Positions 13,141-14,795 of a DNA stretch of 14,795 nt are shown in pieces; position 1 is the first letter of the stretch; each line of letters opens with the position of its first letter. The notes beneath the pieces are model-generated. The model was not told where the DNA came from. It was given only the letters and a program-made list of their open reading frames with translations, and ran no database searches. Source of the DNA: an uncultured Marvinbryantia sp. (lineage in GTDB: Bacteria; Bacillota; Clostridia; Lachnospirales; Lachnospiraceae); contig CAKRRF010000051.1 in the NCBI GenBank assembly GCA_934394985.1, positions 1 to 14,795 on the forward strand, read 5' to 3'. The translations under genes and the position numbers were made by a program.

Positions 13141-14571
13141 CTACAGCAATTTCCATATTGCTTTTTTTCGAATATAAATCTTCTGATCTGCCTCTTCATC
13201 ATATTCCGCCTGATAGAATGTAAAGTCTGTCAGTTCTTCTTTGTGTTTCATGAGTGCATCCCAGATTTTCTTTTTGTCATATTCCGTTGTCCCAATTCCA
13301 AATATGACACCTTTTAAGATTTTCCAGTCAAATTTCAGATTGCGCTTCTGCTGATCGTCGAATTCATGAAAAAAATTATCTATCGCCGCACGGTATTCAT
13401 TTTCATGATCCCATTCTTTTGTCTTACGATATGTTTTGGCATCAAAAACTTCCCAATAACGATCTCTCCAACCTGTCTTATCTGAGCAAATCTCATCGTA
13501 ATAACTGCTTATATCTTCCGTTCCACTCAACCACTCTTTCAACTGTATGCCATTAAGAGGACCGAGGGTCTGAAAGAAATTTCGTTCTATGATATCGCCT
13601 CCATACATCACTGGTTTCACATACAATTTTCTTTCTTGCAGATCTGATTTTTTCACAGAAATTGTGCTGTCCTCTTCTATATCATAAACCAGACATACTC
13701 CCCTGTGGCAGTCTGCATAATTGCCCCACATAGAAGAGTCATTATTTTTTCCTGAAAAACAAACAACATAGCTTTCCGGATAAATCATTTCTTTCAATTG
13801 CTCCACAAAATTTATCGGAAAGTCACTTGCAACAGTCAGCCACATTCTTTGCTGATATATTTTCGACATTGTTTTCTTTTCCATGACGCCATCCTGTGCT
13901 ACAGTACAATCTCCATAAAGGCAAAAACCATTTTGATTTGCTGCCTGCATATATAAAAATTCTTGTTGATCGGTGATGCCAGTCTCGATTGACTCTATTA
14001 AATGTATGCGCTTCTTTTCATCAGAAAGCCTGCTTTCAATCTGACTGAGCATATTCCTGACAGGTAAAGGTACATCAAACATTTTGATCAGATTCGCTGC
14101 TTCTTCCTCAGGCATTAGTTTTTTTGTCTGAAGGTCACGCAAATACATAACAAGTGCCTTTTTATGAATCAAACGGAAAATGAAGCGAAGCTCTTTTTCA
14201 TATACTTTAAATCTATGGCCGCCATAGAATTCTGCAAGCATCTGAACATCCGGATCTTTCAGAAATTTCGTTCTCAAATTTAATAACATCGCTCCAAATG
14301 GAACATCATCCCACCGATGAATATCCATTTCTATCGAATTATGTTGCAACCTTTCTTTATCAGCTGCCAAAAGATATAACTCCACTGCATTTGCAATACT
14401 GCACATATAATGTTTGAATAAACCTTCCCAGGCAGCTTTATCTCCCTGCCAATATACATGAACAAATCCTTCTAATGGATCATTTAGTTCTTTACGTTCT
14501 GCAAAATGAAATGTGCCATTTTCAATTTCAAGTAATGCACTTCTGACAGAACGATAATGAAATAACTGCAT
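13141..14571 (-). CDS. DUF2971-domain protein, enlarged
   Basis: A 476-aa soluble protein with the hallmarks of DUF2971: an N-terminal strand motif (LFHYRSVRSALLEI, then FAERKELNDPLEGF, 3-36), the core motif SSMWGNYADCHRGVCLVYDI (279-298), KTKEWDHENEYRAA (383-396), and the closing segment LKGVIFGIGTTEYDKKKIWD (419-438). Members I recall are about 250-350 aa; here about 230 residues lie between the N-terminal motif and the SMWGNYAD core, so there is a large mostly helical insertion (about 40-265). The enzymatic role of DUF2971 is not established, and members often sit in variable, defence-like regions. ATG 14571 has a modest GAAGTGAG upstream. The gene is more AT-rich than its core neighbours, has no obvious operon partner, and is bracketed by copies of the 63-bp repeat, all of which suggests horizontal acquisition. 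Confidence 0.82.
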   Translation of the reverse strand: MQLFHYRSVRSALLEIENGTFHFAERKELNDPLEGFVHVYWQGDKAAWEGLFKHYMCSIANAVELYLLAADKERLQHNSIEMDIHRWDDVPFGAMLLNLRTKFLKDPDVQMLAEFYGGHRFKVYEKELRFIFRLIHKKALVMYLRDLQTKKLMPEEEAANLIKMFDVPLPVRNMLSQIESRLSDEKKRIHLIESIETGITDQQEFLYMQAANQNGFCLYGDCTVAQDGVMEKKTMSKIYQQRMWLTVASDFPINFVEQLKEMIYPESYVVCFSGKNNDSSMWGNYADCHRGVCLVYDIEEDSTISVKKSDLQERKLYVKPVMYGGDIIERNFFQTLGPLNGIQLKEWLSGTEDISSYYDEICSDKTGWRDRYWEVFDAKTYRKTKEWDHENEYRAAIDNFFHEFDDQQKRNLKFDWKILKGVIFGIGTTEYDKKKIWDALMKHKEELTDFTFYQAEYDEEADQKIYIRKKAIWKLL

Positions 14572-14611
14572 TTTCTCACTTCTTTCTGCTGTTTTTCGCC
14601 CCTATTATTTC

Positions 14612-14639
14612 TTAGTAATCATCTACCACGCAATTTCAA
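14612..14639 (-). promoter_or_regulatory. Weak promoter candidate for the DUF2971 gene
   Basis: On the minus strand, TTGAAA (14634-14639) and TACTAA (14612-14617) are 16 bp apart, about 41 bp before ATG 14571. The -35 lies inside the repeat relic at 14623-14648. Poor -10; low certainty. Confidence 0.25.
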
Positions 14640-14648
14640 GAATTCTAT
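14623..14648. repeat. Solitary relic of the 63-bp repeat
   Basis: CTACCACGCAATTTCAAG followed by AATTC matches the first 25 bases of the array unit (CTACCACGGGAGCTTCAAG, then AAATTC) with a few changes and two short gaps, in the same orientation. It lies 52 bp upstream of the DUF2971 start, about 1.8 kb from the last array unit. Confidence 0.6.
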
Positions 14649-14651
14649 TAT

Positions 14652-14677
14652 ACCCTGCCAGTCTTCACCGGCAGGGT
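14652..14677 (-). terminator. Hairpin after the partial AAA-ATPase gene
   Basis: ACCCTGCC (14652-14659) and GGCAGGGT (14670-14677) form a perfect 8-bp GC-rich stem with a 10-nt loop, 10 bp after the stop at 14688. The following bases on the minus strand (ATAATAG) are a poor T-run, so termination may be partial. Confidence 0.6.
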
Positions 14678-14687
14678 TCTCGCATTG

Positions 14688-14795
14688 TTACTTGTAGAGA
14701 TCTTCCAGCGTTATCAGTTGAACTTCACCACGCTCCTGTGCTTGAAGAAGTCCATCCGTGAATCCGCCTTTCGAGAAGATATAATAATGATAGTT
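14688..14795 (-). CDS. C-terminal end of an ATP-binding protein, probably DUF234-type AAA ATPase (partial)
   Basis: Only the last 35 codons are in the window (NYHYYIFSKGGFTDGLLQAQ, then ERGEVQLITLEDLYK, stop). The pattern YxxFSKxGFT...L followed by a short strand and LEDLY is typical of the C-terminus of ATP-binding proteins with an N-terminal archaeal-type ATPase domain and a C-terminal DUF234 nuclease-like domain, common in Lachnospiraceae and often of unknown role. No other part can be judged, and the family call rests on this short tail. The gene is closed by the hairpin at 14652-14677. Confidence 0.6.
   Translation of the reverse strand, partial: NYHYYIFSKGGFTDGLLQAQERGEVQLITLEDLYK

Noticed and set aside
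14647..14652. TATAAT on the minus strand as a promoter for the DUF2971 gene
   Set aside because: The -35 position falls in the terminator stem (CCTGCC) and does not match; the box is probably fortuitous.

Overview
The window reads as a chromosomal segment of a low-to-mid GC Clostridia, most likely a gut Lachnospiraceae (Blautia/Dorea/Roseburia-like). The grounds are strong GGAGG ribosome binding sites, TTG starts, the gene pair TIGR03960/TIGR03936 followed by an RNase E/G gene, a short (480 aa) CstA, and a 7TM sensor of a type I recall from Lachnospiraceae. Every gene I can support lies on the minus strand, so transcription runs from high to low coordinates.

Layout by coordinate. (1) 1-3985 is one operon: a consensus promoter (TTGAAC-17-TATAAT), a leader hairpin, a radical SAM protein, a small radical-SAM-associated protein, RNase G, and then a stretch that looks like the leader of the usual next gene, rplU (off the window). 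The three genes overlap by 11 and 17 bp, and the last two start at TTG. (2) 4009-6065 is a two-gene unit (double zinc-ribbon membrane protein, then a TPM-domain protein) closed by a strong terminator. (3) 6102-9738 is a signalling operon: a 7TM sensor whose C-terminal part looks like a histidine kinase without catalytic motifs, a conventional membrane histidine kinase, and a NarL-type response regulator whose start lies 80 bp inside the kinase gene. (4) 9837-12411 holds cstA, with a promoter whose spacer is filled by a perfect palindrome, followed 4 bp later by an unrecognised two-helix membrane protein and a terminator. (5) 12430-14795 is accessory-looking DNA. It contains about 5.3 tandem copies of a 63-bp repeat, a wrecked AAA-ATPase gene running into the last repeat copy, an oversized DUF2971 protein, a lone relic of the same repeat on the far side of that gene, and the last 35 codons of what looks like a DUF234-type AAA ATPase.

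The core part (1-12421) is coherent housekeeping and signalling. The most unusual material is the repeat-bounded DUF2971 segment, the apparent kinase/pseudokinase pair with its overlapping regulator gene, and the cstA operator plus its coupled unknown gene. No tRNA, rRNA, CRISPR array or intact transposase was seen.
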